Positions 49,906-60,939 of a stretch of DNA of 64,000 bases are shown here, piece after piece. Positions within the stretch are counted from its first letter, which is position 1, and each line of letters begins with the position of its first letter. Source of the stretch: Torymus aiolomorphi (lineage: Eukaryota; Arthropoda; Insecta; Hymenoptera; Torymidae); assembly GCA_036365515.1 (NCBI GenBank), contig CM070874.1, positions 45,755,083 to 45,819,082 on the forward strand. The letters are read 5' to 3'. The notes below the pieces were generated by a model that had not been told where the DNA came from, made no database searches, and was given only the letters and a program-made list of their open reading frames with translations. A program made the position numbers and the translations under genes.

Positions 49906-51934
49906 ATGCTGAGACTGCCAACAATGCTGCGCAGTGTTGCTCTGCGACAAGTGCAACTGCAATCACGTAGCTATGCCAAAGATGTTCGATTTGGAGCTGA
50001 AGTGCGGGCACTTATGCTCCAAGGAGTAGATATCTTGGCTGATGCTGTTGCTGTTACTATGGGACCCAAAGGACGTAATGTTATTTTGGAGCAAAGTTGG
50101 GGAAGTCCAAAAATCACAAAAGATGGTGTCACTGTAGCAAAGGGTGTTGAACTAAAAGACAAGTTCCAGAATATTGGAGCAAAATTAGTGCAAGATGTAG
50201 CAAATAACACAAATGAGGAAGCTGGTGATGGAACAACTACTGCTACTGTTTTAGCTAGAGCCATTGCTAAAGATGGTTTTGAAAAAATCAGCAAAGGAGC
50301 CAATCCTGTTGAAATCAGACGTGGTAAGTTTTATATATTTCACTAGTAATATTCAAAGTTCCTACATTCAAACCTCACACTTAATGCATTATTACACTTA
50401 ATTACATTTATACAAATTTAATGTATAGGTGTTATGATGGCTGTGGATAAAGTGAAAGAAGAGCTTAAAGCTTTGAGTAAACCTGTAACTACCCCAGAAG
50501 AAATTGCACAAGTTGCAACAATTTCTGCCAATGGTGACACTGCTATTGGCAATCTTATTTCTGATGCAATGAAGAAAGTTGGAAAGGAAGGTGTCATTAC
50601 AGTTAAGGATGGCAAAACATTACACGATGAATTAGAAGTCATTGAAGGAATGAAATTTGATCGTGGATATATCTCTCCTTACTTTATTAACTCTTCTAAG
50701 GGAGCTAAAGTTGAATTCCAAGATGCGTTGATTTTATTTAGTGAGAAAAAAATTTCTTCCGTTCAGAGCATTATCCCTGCTCTGGAACTTGCCAACTCTC
50801 AACGTAAACCACTTGTCATCATTGCTGAAGACATTGATGGTGAAGCACTTTCAACACTGGTTGTCAATCGTCTCAAGATTGGCCTTCAAGTTGCAGCTGT
50901 CAAAGCACCTGGTTTTGGAGACAATAGGAAAGCCACTATGCAAGATATGGCTATTTCTACTGGAGGAATTGTTTTTGGAGATGATGCTAATTTGATCAAA
51001 ATTGAAGATGTGCAGGTAGTTTAAATTTATAACAAGTGTTTTATTATAAAATATACAATTATTTGTCATTATTTTGCAGCCTTCTGACTTGGGACAAGTT
51101 GGAGAAGTCATAATAACGAAGGATGATACTCTTCTGTTAAAAGGCAAGGGAAAGAAATCTGATATTGACAGGAGAGCTGATCAAATTAGAGATCAAATTG
51201 AAGACACAACATCTGATTATGAAAAAGAAAAATTGCAAGAACGATTGGCCAGGTTAGCTTCTGGAGTAGCGGTATTAAGGGTAGGAGGAAGTAGTGAGGT
51301 AGAAGTTAATGAGAAGAAAGATCGTGTCCATGATGCTCTGAATGCTACACGTGCTGCTGTTGAAGAGGGTATTGTACCTGGAGGTAATATTACAATAACT
51401 TGTATTAACATACAAATATAATTACAATGTACATTAAAAAATATTAATATACACATATTTCAAAATATATCATTAATATTTAATAACTGAACACATATTT
51501 AATCATTTAAATTTACTTACTCACCAGGTGGTACTGCTCTTTTGAGGTGTGCTCCCTCACTAAAGACCCTACAGCCCTCCAACCAGGACCAGAAGATAGG
51601 AATCACTATTGTGGCAAATGCTCTACGAATGCCATGTCTGCAAATTGCTCACAATGCTGGTGTAGATGGCAGTGTCGTTGTTGCCAAGGTTTCTGAGGGT
51701 AAACTGGGGTATGATGCTATGAATGATGAGTACGTTGATATGATCGAGAAAGGAATTATCGATCCCACCAAAGTTGTTCGTACTGCTTTGACTGATGCTG
51801 CTGGGGTTGCTTCACTCTTGACAACTGCAGAGGCAGTAGTTACTGAACTCCCTAAGGAAGATCCACCAATGCCAGGTGGCATGGGTGGCATGGGTGGTAT
51901 GGGTGGCATGGGTGGTATGGGCGGCATGATGTAA
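49906..51934 (+). CDS. Hsp60: Mitochondrial 60-kDa chaperonin (GroEL)
   Basis: This ATP-driven protein-folding chamber works in the mitochondrial matrix with Hsp10. Coding exons 49906-50323, 50429-51015, 51080-51383 and 51528-51934 give 571 aa, the expected length. The N-terminus ([23 protein letters not shown]) is an Arg-rich, acid-poor presequence, followed by [17 protein letters not shown]. Nucleotide-site motifs are GPKGRNV and [10 protein letters not shown]. The GroEL signature [11 protein letters not shown] spans the last intron, and the C-terminus is the Gly-Met repeat GGMGGMGG...MM. All introns are GT-AG. The ATG is the first base of its exon, so an untranslated exon must lie upstream. 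An AATAAA is at 52246-52251. The gene looks intact. Confidence 0.97.
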
Positions 51935-54137
51935 ATCGTATAATGTGCTCAGAGACTGAGATAAACAAACATCGTTGCAATTTCTATGCGAATGGTACAC
52001 ACCGAGTACATCTGCCACCACTCAGTGAATACTTCAGTTTGTAAAAAGGACATCAGCATCCTTTAGTTTTCTGTACATGAATAGACACTTTTAAATTCAT
52101 TATTTCATTTCCTTAGTTAAAAGATCTTGTAAATAACAATGACAATTTAAGAAAAATGATTAATAATGTTTTAAATTTTAAAATTATATTTTTATTAGAC
52201 ACACAAGCACATGTTTGATCATTTCTTTCTGCTATTTTTTTAAGTAATAAAATTTGATCTTGTTAGTTAAAAATATTTTTTTCAATTTTTTAATACAGTT
52301 AAAGATATTTTTATAACAATTTAGGGAATATTAATTAAAAAAAGTGTCTAGCAGATGAAACCAAAGGAGGTTTGTGTATCCTTATGTCAGCATAAAGCTT
52401 AGGAAGTTAATATTGTAGAAATTAAATTTAAATGGCAGCAGTCAAGTGCAAATAGGTATTTTCAAAATGCAACCACCTCATGCATTTGATAAGTTTTTTT
52501 ACATTATTGTAACATACAAATTTTTGCACATCCTAATTATAAGGAGAGTTTCTACAAGAATACATCTTTTTTGTTACCGTATCATTTGAAAAAGAAAAAT
52601 ATCGAACAAGTTAATTATATCAGCACAGAATGTCATCTAATAAATGCATTTTAACCCTCTTATCCATGATGTATACCTGTATTCCATAGTCACTTTGTTT
52701 TATCTATTAATTTGATTTATTATTAATTGGAAAACTTTAGGCGAATCGGTATACATAGTTAAATAGAAATAAGAATGAACAATGATGTACTTCATATAGG
52801 CTAAAATTATAAATATCTCACACTGTGCATTTGAAAAACGTTGCCTCAACCAGTGAACGAATGGATTATCCTATAAGAATGCAAGAGTGTAAAACGTGTG
52901 CTAGAGTTCTCTGTTACTTTTTGTAAACAATAATGTTTATTTTCCACTTTTAGTCTAAATAAAAATATGTTTAAATTAATACTGCATTATATTATATTAT
53001 TTGTACAAAATATTAACCTTTTGTGTTAACACCTTCAATTATTTGCAAAGAGGTAGGTATAAGGTGTTATGTAATCTTACTTAAGTAATCAAATTTTTTA
53101 TAAAAATCACAATCGAAAAGTATACAATGGAAAATTTCATTCGAGATTATTAATTTTTCCCATTTTAATCTTAAATATCGTTTCTGAAACATAGTTGAAA
53201 ACCTTTAAGCAAAAATGTTATAGGTATACAACAAAAATTAATATATTAATTAATATATTAAATAGTATGTTAATTATAAGGTATCTGGCCCGGCAGGTCA
53301 GAATTTAGTATTTCCATGTACTTTGAAGTTGCTAAACCTGAATATCTCAGTTTTGCTTTATCAACCCTGGGTTTTGAGATCCTCAAAACATTTCGAGATA
53401 TTTTTTTGACAAGGTCAAACATTTTTTTAATAATTTGACCAGTGGTGTTAAATAGTACTAGTCACGCCTTGCAGAAATCATTTTGAATTATATGCATCAA
53501 TTTTTCGTCTTCGAGTCATGTTAAAAGGTACCTCATGTTAAGATTGGCAAGATGCCACTGCTAATGAAAGCGAAAAATGACAGCGATTTCATATAAATAT
53601 AGTAAAAAAAGAATTTTCTACGATTTTTCCGGGGACCTATCTCCCCTCCTTATACCAGTAAGGCCTAAAAACCGCATTTTTCGGAAATTTTTTTTTTCTC
53701 CGGTTCCTTGATGTTAAAAATTTTGAAAAAAATATGAGAGTATAGCTTGTGAACAGTATTTTTTACCCAATTTTTTTTAGCTTTAGACGAATTCAATACC
53801 TAACCTAAAAAAATTAAAAAACAATTAAAATTCATTTTTTCTTAATTTATTTTATATCTACAGGACTAACTACACAGGAAAATTGTATACTTTAATGTTT
53901 TCTTTGTACTAGAATTTTTTCAGATTTTTCGGAATGGTGGGCCGTACTCAAAAATGCAAAAAACCCTATTTTTAGTCATTTCTTGACCTTTTATGGGCCT
54001 TAAATGATTGATAGTGCCTTTACTGAGTCTTAAATAAACAGAGATATTACTTTCGGACATATGTTGTCAATATTTGATACATTTCCGATACGGCTGATAT
54101 GTTTTTGAGTACGAAATTAGTCAGAACTCAACGAAAA
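51935..54137. other. Hsp60 3' region and AT-rich spacer
   Basis: The Hsp60 3' UTR runs at least to an AATAAA at 52246; another lies near 52958. From about 53280 the composition changes (GGCCCGGCAGGTCAG; GGGGACCTATCTCCCC near 53631), suggesting repeat DNA. No gene or boundary was recognised. Confidence 0.45.
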
Positions 54138-54160
54138 CCCTGGCGCAAGAAAAAACTGTA

Positions 54161-54350
54161 CATTTCCGTACATTTCCGTACATTTCCGTACATTTCCGTA
54201 CATTTCCGTATATTTCCGTACATTTCCGTACATTTCCGTACATTTCCGTACATTTCCGTACATTTCCGTACATTTCCGTACATTTCCGTACATTTCCGTA
54301 CATTTCCGTACATTTCCGTACATTTCCGTACATTTCCGTACATTTCCGTA
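54161..54350. repeat. Tandem 10-bp repeat, 19 units of CATTTCCGTA
   Basis: Nineteen contiguous units of exactly 10 bp; one carries C to T at 54211. The array is the left arm of element Z and makes overlapping spurious frames in all registers. Confidence 0.97.
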
Positions 54351-54466
54351 CATTTTTGTTACTTAAAAGACTTTTGTACCGATTTGTACAGAAATGTACG
54401 GAAATGTACACAAATACACAGAATTATACAATAATGTACATAATAAAATGTACAATTCTAAAGAAT

Positions 54467-55282
54467 CCCTACTGAAAAAAACCACATGGGATCCCACGTG
54501 GAATCCCACACGAGATCCCACGTGTGAATTTGATATGGGATCCCATGTGGCATCCCACGTTTAAACTCGAAGGATGAATTCCCATATGAGATCCCACATG
54601 AGATCCCATGTGGGATCTCATGTGGGATATCATGCGTTTAACTTGAGTACGGGATCTCATGCAGATATGGCGTAAAACTTTGAGTCCCCCATTGTAAGTA
54701 AAGGAGTTATCAAAAACAAGGCAAGCCTTGTAATTAGGACGCTTCACAAAGAGTCATTTGAACGGTTGACTTTCACGCCTTATATACTCTTGGCCGTCCA
54801 ACTTATCCACAGATAGCACTACCGAAGCACCGCATAGCGGATAAATAGCCGAAGCTTACTTATGAAGAGCCGTCCATCACAAGTTCTGATTTGTCACCGC
54901 AATGCGGCGTTCCGATAGCGCTTTCTGTGAATACACTGGATGGCCGAGAGTATATAAGCCGTGTAAGTCAGCCGTTCAAATAACTCTTTACGAAGAGTCC
55001 TAATTACAGGGCTTGCCTTGTTTTTGATATCCCCGTTACTCACAATGGGGGACTCAATGTTTTACGCCATATTTGCATGAGATCCCGTACTCAAGTTAAA
55101 CGCATGATATCCCACATAAGATCCTATGTGGGATCTCTTGTGGGATCTCATGTGGGAATTCATGCTTCGAGTTCAAACGTGGGATGCCACATGGGATCCC
55201 ATATCAAATTCACACGTGGGATCTCGTGTGGGATTCCACGTGGGATCCTATGTGGGATCCCATGTGGTTTTTTTCAGTAGGG
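54467..55282. mobile_element. Foldback element AA, 816 bp, AT duplication, GGGATCCCA words
   Basis: AT lies at 54465-54466 and 55283-55284. Ends are CCCTACTGAAAAAAACC and its inverse. Arms of about 330 bp iterate ATGGGATCCCACGTG/GGGATCTCA. The inner arms then carry a less repetitive region (GGCAAGCCTTG, TTTTTGATA). Confidence 0.88.
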
Positions 55283-55284
55283 AT

Positions 55285-55870
55285 AATATAAAAAATAATT
55301 CAAAATCCTTAAAATTTTTAATAATTAATAAAATAATATATTTATATTTGGAAATTGAATTGGATAAGGATTGAACAAAGCAATAAAATTATAAAAAAAA
55401 AATAAGAAAAAATCTGATTGCTATTGGGAATCGAACCCACAATCTTTAGATTACTAAGCCGACCCTTTACCATCTGCGCAATTGAAGTATAATTATTTGT
55501 GATGATCCAAATCGCTCTTATATGGTACATTTTACTAAGTAACACATTAAATTCATTCTCAGTTTAAAAATGATAATGACTCGAATAAAGTCGATAAATG
55601 TGATTGATGTTACCATAATTGAGTTGACAGTGAGGTTTTTATGTTATTCTATTATTGAAGGATATATTATTAAGTTAATGTCGATAAAGTAACTCAAAAT
55701 TAAAGTCACATGCAAAAATCATTTCATCTGTTTACCACATCTGTCCATATGTATTGACTCAAAATATATATTTGGATGTAATTTTAATATCAAATAATTC
55801 AATACTAACAATACATTTTTTATAATATTATAAATAAATTTTGATTTTTATTTATCAACATTACCGTATA
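55285..55870. other. AT-rich segment inside Z with a tRNA-like block
   Basis: Apart from the tRNA-like block at 55417-55492, nothing was recognised. Confidence 0.4.
55417..55492 (-). ncRNA. tRNA-like sequence (possible SINE head or tRNA relic)
   Basis: The minus strand has an exact pol III B-box, GGTTCGATTCC (55427-55437), and an A-box-like TGGTAAAGGG about 35 nt upstream. The T-arm and five acceptor pairs (ATTGC/GCAAT) can form. The anticodon arm is irregular, so I do not call a functional tRNA. Confidence 0.4.
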
Positions 55871-55972
55871 TTCGTGTACATTTCTGTACATTTCTGTACA
55901 TTTCTGTACATTTTCGTACATTGATGTACTAATTTGTACATTTCCGTACATAATTATACAAATCTGTATAAA

Positions 55973-56381
55973 CCCTACCGAAAAATCTCACGTGAGATTC
56001 TGCTCGAGGGGGCAGTAAAAATCTTGCATTAATTAAAAACGAGTATTCCACAACTGAGAACTGCCTAATAGGTAGTTTTACCCCCAAATGAATTCAAAAA
56101 TACACCTTTCAAAGCGGTTCAGATAGTTTCACAATTTTTTAAAATTTCTCACGTGAGATCTCACGTGATTTCTCACATGGGATCTCACGTGAGATCTCAC
56201 GTGAGAAATTGTTAAAAATTGTAAAATTATCTGAAACGCTTTCAAAGGTGTATTTTTGAATTCATTTGGGGGGTAAAACTACCTATTAGGCAGTTCTCAG
56301 TTGTGGAATACTCGTTTTTAATTAATGCAAGATTTTTACTGCCCCCTCGAGCAGAATCTCACGTGAGATTTTTCGGTAGGG
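55973..56381. mobile_element. Foldback element BB, 409 bp, AA duplication, CTCACGTGAG words
   Basis: AA lies at 55971-55972 and 56382-56383. Ends are CCCTACCGAAAAATCTCACG and its inverse. Arms of about 180 bp are near-perfect; the centre (56150-56205) iterates TCTCACGTGAGA. Confidence 0.88.
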
Positions 56382-56497
56382 AAAGTCTCTTAGTAACAAA
56401 AATGTACGAAAATGTACAAAAATGTACGGAAATGTACGGAAATGTACGGAAATGTACAGAAATGTACGGAAAGGTACAGTTTTTTCTTGCGCCAGGG

Positions 56498-58146
56498 AAC
56501 ACCCTACTTTTTGTATAAAAGTGACTTTTTGTATAAATATGACGGAGTTGCTGATAAAGAATTTATTATTCTCATTGCGATAGATGTGAAGAGCGGCTCT
56601 AAGACAGTAGCGTTCGAAGCGCCGAAGTTTTTCAGCTACCGATGCGCTGATGTTCCACCATATCGGTGCCGCGTATGTTAGAATAGGGCGAATCAGCAAT
56701 AGGTAGCAGATCACTTTGCATCTCGGCGAGAGCGCCTTACTAAAGAAAAGTCGGGAGTGTTTTTTAAATACCTTTTTATAGCTTTATTGCCCGACTAGAA
56801 ATTTTCAAACGGCAAAGACGCGGGACGGATCCGGCTGCCGTGATTCCTGATCCACGCCAGACGAGGCATGTAACGCTGAACCTTATGAGGGCCGGATGAT
56901 TTTACCTATCGATATCCGTAGGTCCGGTAAAACATATGGCCCTGATCCGTCCCTCATTCGGGCAACACGCAGCTTATTGTCTCTAAATAATCTTCGTAGT
57001 TTTTTATTTAGGTCTCAGGACGCGTCTAATAATACGTAGAGGTGTTCGCGGTAGCCGATGACACTGTCTATGGTGGTGCGTTCTGTAAATGTTTGCCTCT
57101 AGGTGTTAGAACCCATCGAATGTGTAGTCTAGGTGTTCGGGGTGGCCAATGATGGAGCCTAGATGGTGCGCTTTGTAGTTTTTGGCCTTTAGCTGTCGAA
57201 CCACATCCAACGTTTGATGTAGGTGTTCGGGGTAGCCGATGCCGGAGTCTGGGTGGTGCGCACCGAAGGTTTTTGCCTCTAGATATCGAAATGCATCGAA
57301 TGCGTGGTCTAGGTCATTGGGGTAGCCGATGACGGAGTCTAGGTGGTGCGCTTCGTAGTTTTTTATGTCTAGGTATCGGAATGCATTCAATGCGTGGTAG
57401 CCAGTGACGGTGTCTAAGTGATGCGCTCCGTAGTTTTCATTGTCCTTCACGTTTTTCGATGCATTCCAACACCTAGAGACAAAAAACTACGGAGCGCACC
57501 ACCTCGACTTCACCATCGGTCACCCCGAACACCTAGACCACGCATTCGATGCATTTCGATATGTAGACGTAAAAAACTACGGAGCGCACCACCTAGACGC
57601 CATCATCGGCCAACCCGTACACCTAAACCACGAATTAGATGCATTTATAACGGAAAAATGACACGTACCTTGTCCGGAAAATATCAGGGCGTTATACCAG
57701 CCCGGATAAGGCTTATTGTAAATGAGTTTATCGTACGGCAGAAACGCAAGTACCTTACAATAAAAGCGTTACATGCCGCGCGAGGGCCTTGCACGGCATA
57801 CGCCATCCGGCCCGTGTGATACCTACGGCACGCCGTATTTCATTTCTACTCGGGTGAGTTGGGTAATTACGTGCGTGTTCAATCGTAATAGAGAATCGAT
57901 CATAACACCAAGATATCGTACGGCTTTTTTATGCTCGATGACGTGAGATTCGTTGTTGATTTTGATTGAGATTTGGAATTTTTTAATATCGTGCCTTTTG
58001 TTGACACTCATCGTGTTCAAGGGCCTATGGAACAGAATGGACTCACATTTTGCCGGATTGATTTTGAGGTTCCACAGCATATATTGATTAAGAGAAATTA
58101 TTTTTAAGATCTGTAAAGTGTATTCATATAAATTTTCGCATATCAT
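56498..58146 (-). pseudogene. Jockey-like non-LTR retrotransposon RT fragments, split by an insert
   Basis: The minus-strand piece 58146-57823 includes LKINPAKCESILF and RYLGVMIDSLLRLNTHV, RT palm and thumb motifs of Jockey-clade elements. The piece from about 56740 to 56520 continues with IRPILTYAAPIWWN and EKLRRFERYCLR. A ~1.1-kb segment (56745-57822) lies between them, and element Z truncates the 3' side. No complete ORF remains. Confidence 0.75.
56745..57822. mobile_element. Insert CC with inverted 108-bp coding-like repeats
   Basis: Outer parts hold GC-richer inverted words (GGCCGGATGATTTT and CGCCATCCGGCC; GCGTTACATGCCGCG). The core 57106-57660 is a palindrome of ~108-bp units. On the minus strand (57450-57106) and the plus strand (57440-57660) the units stay in frame and encode a ~36-residue repeat with the core NYGAHHLDSIIGHPEHLDHA. 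The protein repeat is not recognised. Confidence 0.6.
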
Positions 58147-58342
58147 TATAGAAATTGTTTATAAATTGATCGCATTTTAATTATCGCGCAGAAAAATTGC
58201 CGGATTGATTTTGAGGTTCCACAGCATATATTGATTAAGAGAAATTATTTTTAAGATCTGTAAAGTGTATTCATATAAATTTTCGCATATCATTATAGAA
58301 ATTGTTTATAAATTAATCGCATTTTAATTATCGCGCAGAAAA
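58050..58342. repeat. 147-bp tandem duplication
   Basis: Two adjacent near-identical copies (58050-58196 and 58197-58342) begin TTGCCGGATTGATTTTGAGG and end ATTATCGCGCAGAAA. The first overlaps the start of the RT fragment. Confidence 0.9.
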
Positions 58343-58361
58343 AAACTTACATAAAATTTTC

Positions 58362-58437
58362 GCCCTGACCGAGAATCGAACTCACGCGACCCTTGGGTTA
58401 CTACGCACGCACACTATCCGTTACGCTATCGCTCGCA
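58362..58437 (-). ncRNA. tRNA-like sequence (possible SINE head or tRNA relic)
   Basis: The minus strand carries GAGTTCGATTCTC (B-box variant with a paired T-stem) and an A-box-like TAGCGTAACGGATAG in tRNA spacing. Acceptor pairing is weak and the anticodon arm long. Its family resemblance to the block at 55417 is only in the promoter boxes. Confidence 0.4.
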
Positions 58438-60640
58438 TGAAAGAATTTGGACATTTTCATCTACTTAAGCTACATCAACCGTATTTATCCAATATTAATA
58501 TTTCATTTTAATTATTCATCTAATATATTAATGGTTTTTAATAATTATTTATATTTACACAATATGTTAAGAAAATGAGTAAATTAGGATAAGAGGTTAA
58601 TTAATTAAATTCGATTTACTTAAAATATTTAGTGCCGGTAAAGTAGAAATCAGATCTGTGCTAAAAACATATTCTCTAAATTTTCTTCTTTGATATGACG
58701 TAAACGTCTATATTTTTTATTGAAATAAAATATTAGCTTTATTTTAAAGTGCTATCTAAAAGAAAGTTTAGATTTTTCAAAATTTCATTCTGAGAATTTT
58801 CCTTCTTTAAAAAAATGTTTTGCTTCCTCAACGAGGAAGCTTTGTAACGGTGACAAAAATTTTTGAATAAAAAAATGTTCAAAAACATGTTTTAAGACTT
58901 TTGGCGCTAAAATCCGTTGTTTTTGATAAAAAAAATTTTCGCGTGCGCGCGCGCGCGTGTGTTGCAGGCAATAGCTTTTGAACCGATCGACCGATTTACA
59001 TCGAAAAAGGTTTATTCTCTTCGTTTCGGAGGAGAATAGAGAGAGCATAACCTACTTTTTTATTTTACCGATTTTGTTTCAGCTAGTATTACTTAATAAA
59101 CTAAATTTTTATTAAAAGGTCTTTAAATTTCCTACAATTTCTTTTTTTTAAATTCAAATTATCTCTAGCCTGTCATTTGTTATTAATAAAAATATGGTTT
59201 ATATTTCTTTAATTAATATCTCAAAAACTTTTTCATCTTTCCACTCAAAATTTTTACCACTTATTACACTTATCGAGTACAACATTGTGTTAAAATTTCA
59301 AGAGGTTATGTTGATTTGTTTCCGCGAGAAAAAAATTATTTTTGAAAACAAGTGCGTTTTCTTTCCTTTACGATATCAGGAGTAAAAGTCAATGAATCGT
59401 TTTGAAATTTGGCAGAGAATTAGCTTTTTTATGTCTAAGGAGTCAGTTCTTTGTCCAAAAAAATCTGACCGTTGTGACCAAAGATATTTGAGGTTAAAAT
59501 TTTTTTATAAATTTCTTATATTTGCATTTTTAAAAAGAATATTCGATTGATTGATTCAAAATTTTTACCACTTATTACACTTATCGAGTACAACATTGTG
59601 TTAAAATTTCAAGAGGTTATGTTGGTCAACATTTTTTTACTCATTCCAAATTAGCCCCAAAATACAAATATAAAGTTTTAGAGAAAAATATGCAATAGTT
59701 CTATTTAATTTGTATATCATAATTTATATAAATAAAATAATTATTGTGTACTAGGGCATATCCCCGAGAAAGTAATTTCAGATTGAGTCCCGCGGCAACG
59801 GGCAACGATAATAATTGACTTTCAAAATATGAATTTCGTAAAAATTTCATAAAAATGTTTCATAAAAATATCGATTCTTGAATATGAAAAAAACTACCTC
59901 TCTGTTAAATTTCAAAACGATTAGTTGTCTTTTGTTAAGAAGTATAACTTAGTTATTATATTTGTATGATTGTTACAATGATGGATTAACTTTAAACGAC
60001 TAAGTCGAGCAGGATAGTAATTAAATACCTGTTTCAAAACAAATATTTATTAGATTATTGCCAATACATACTTTACTTTCTCAAACTAATGTATTTCTTT
60101 AAAATTTTTTATAACAATAATTAATTGTTTGTATAGGATACATAAATGAAAAAACAAAAGAGATATTTTTTATATTCAGTCAAATTGTTTAACAAACAAC
60201 AAAGATCCACAAATAAAACAGTTTTATTTATTAATAAAGTTTTGTTGTGAAAAATTTACTTTTGTTTTTAAAATTTTAAAAATGGAATCAATTAATTAGT
60301 TTGAGGAAGCATCTTGCCAATGAATTGGCAGCGGCTTTTTTTATTCCTGCTATGGCATTATCTTAATTAAACAATTAAGATCCCTAACGTTATCAGCCCA
60401 TGCATTTTATTTTTTTCATCACATCTAAACGAAAATTTTAGAAAAAAGCGTTCGCTCACGCCCCACAATAAAAAAAATAAATTTTTTTTTTTAATTAAAT
60501 TTTTCAAATTCAAAAAAAAATAATTATTTTTACAATTATATATTTGCTAAAAAATTGAAATTGATCTATTTTTACTTAAATCCAGTATATTAAAAAAATC
60601 ATTTAATCTTAATGATTACTTTTTTATAATTGAGTAACAC
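58438..60640. other. AT-rich spacer with a 69-bp exact direct repeat
   Basis: A 69-bp sequence (TCAAAATTTTTACCAC... AGGTTATGTTG) is identical at 59245-59313 and 59556-59624. No gene was recognised; a short (CG)n tract lies near 58943. Confidence 0.6.
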
Positions 60641-60936
60641 ATTGATAATAAAACCATTCATTCATAAAGAATACTTTATGAATACTTTTACTGTGACCAT
60701 GAAATACCTCACTTATGATTGATGCCACTTTGTAGTTCATAATTTTGTTTATAATGATCGAATACTTATTTATGAATCCTTTTATTACAATTACAAAATG
60801 ATTTGCTTACGGTTGATACCATTTTATATTTTTAAAAATTTGTTCACTAAGATTACTTTATGAATACTTTTTGAATACAATAAGTTTTTATTTCTTGCGG
60901 ACATTAGAAAATTCTTTATGAATACTTTTTTTTCAG
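60641..60936. repeat. TTTATGAATACTTTT-word block abutting Gypsy pol
   Basis: TTTATGAATACTTTT or a close form occurs at least five times between about 60668 and 60932, and the block ends exactly where retroelement coding begins. It is probably part of another word-iterated insertion that removed the 5' side of the Gypsy element. Confidence 0.45.
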
Positions 60937-60939
60937 AGA

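Larger units (their letters stand above)
54138..56497. mobile_element. Foldback element Z (CCCTGGCGCAAG ends, AA duplication) hosting AA and BB
   Basis: Ends CCCTGGCGCAAGAAAAAACT and inverse are flanked by AA (54136-54137 and 56498-56499). The left arm is an exact 10-bp array; the right arm (56397-56480) is a shorter, degenerate inverse array of GGAAATGTAC. Shorter GTACATTTCTG arrays occur at about 55872-55950. It is inserted into a Jockey-like RT sequence. Confidence 0.8.

Noticed and set aside
54099..54434. Open frames of 71-111 codons on both strands over the 10-bp array (YISVHFRTFP and CTEMYGNVRK repeats)
   Set aside because: They arise automatically from a 30-bp (3 x 10) stop-free period in a tandem repeat; no start context, splice evidence or homology.
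55417..55492. Functional tRNA gene
   Set aside because: B-box and partial acceptor pairing are present but the anticodon arm does not fold normally; kept only as tRNA-like.
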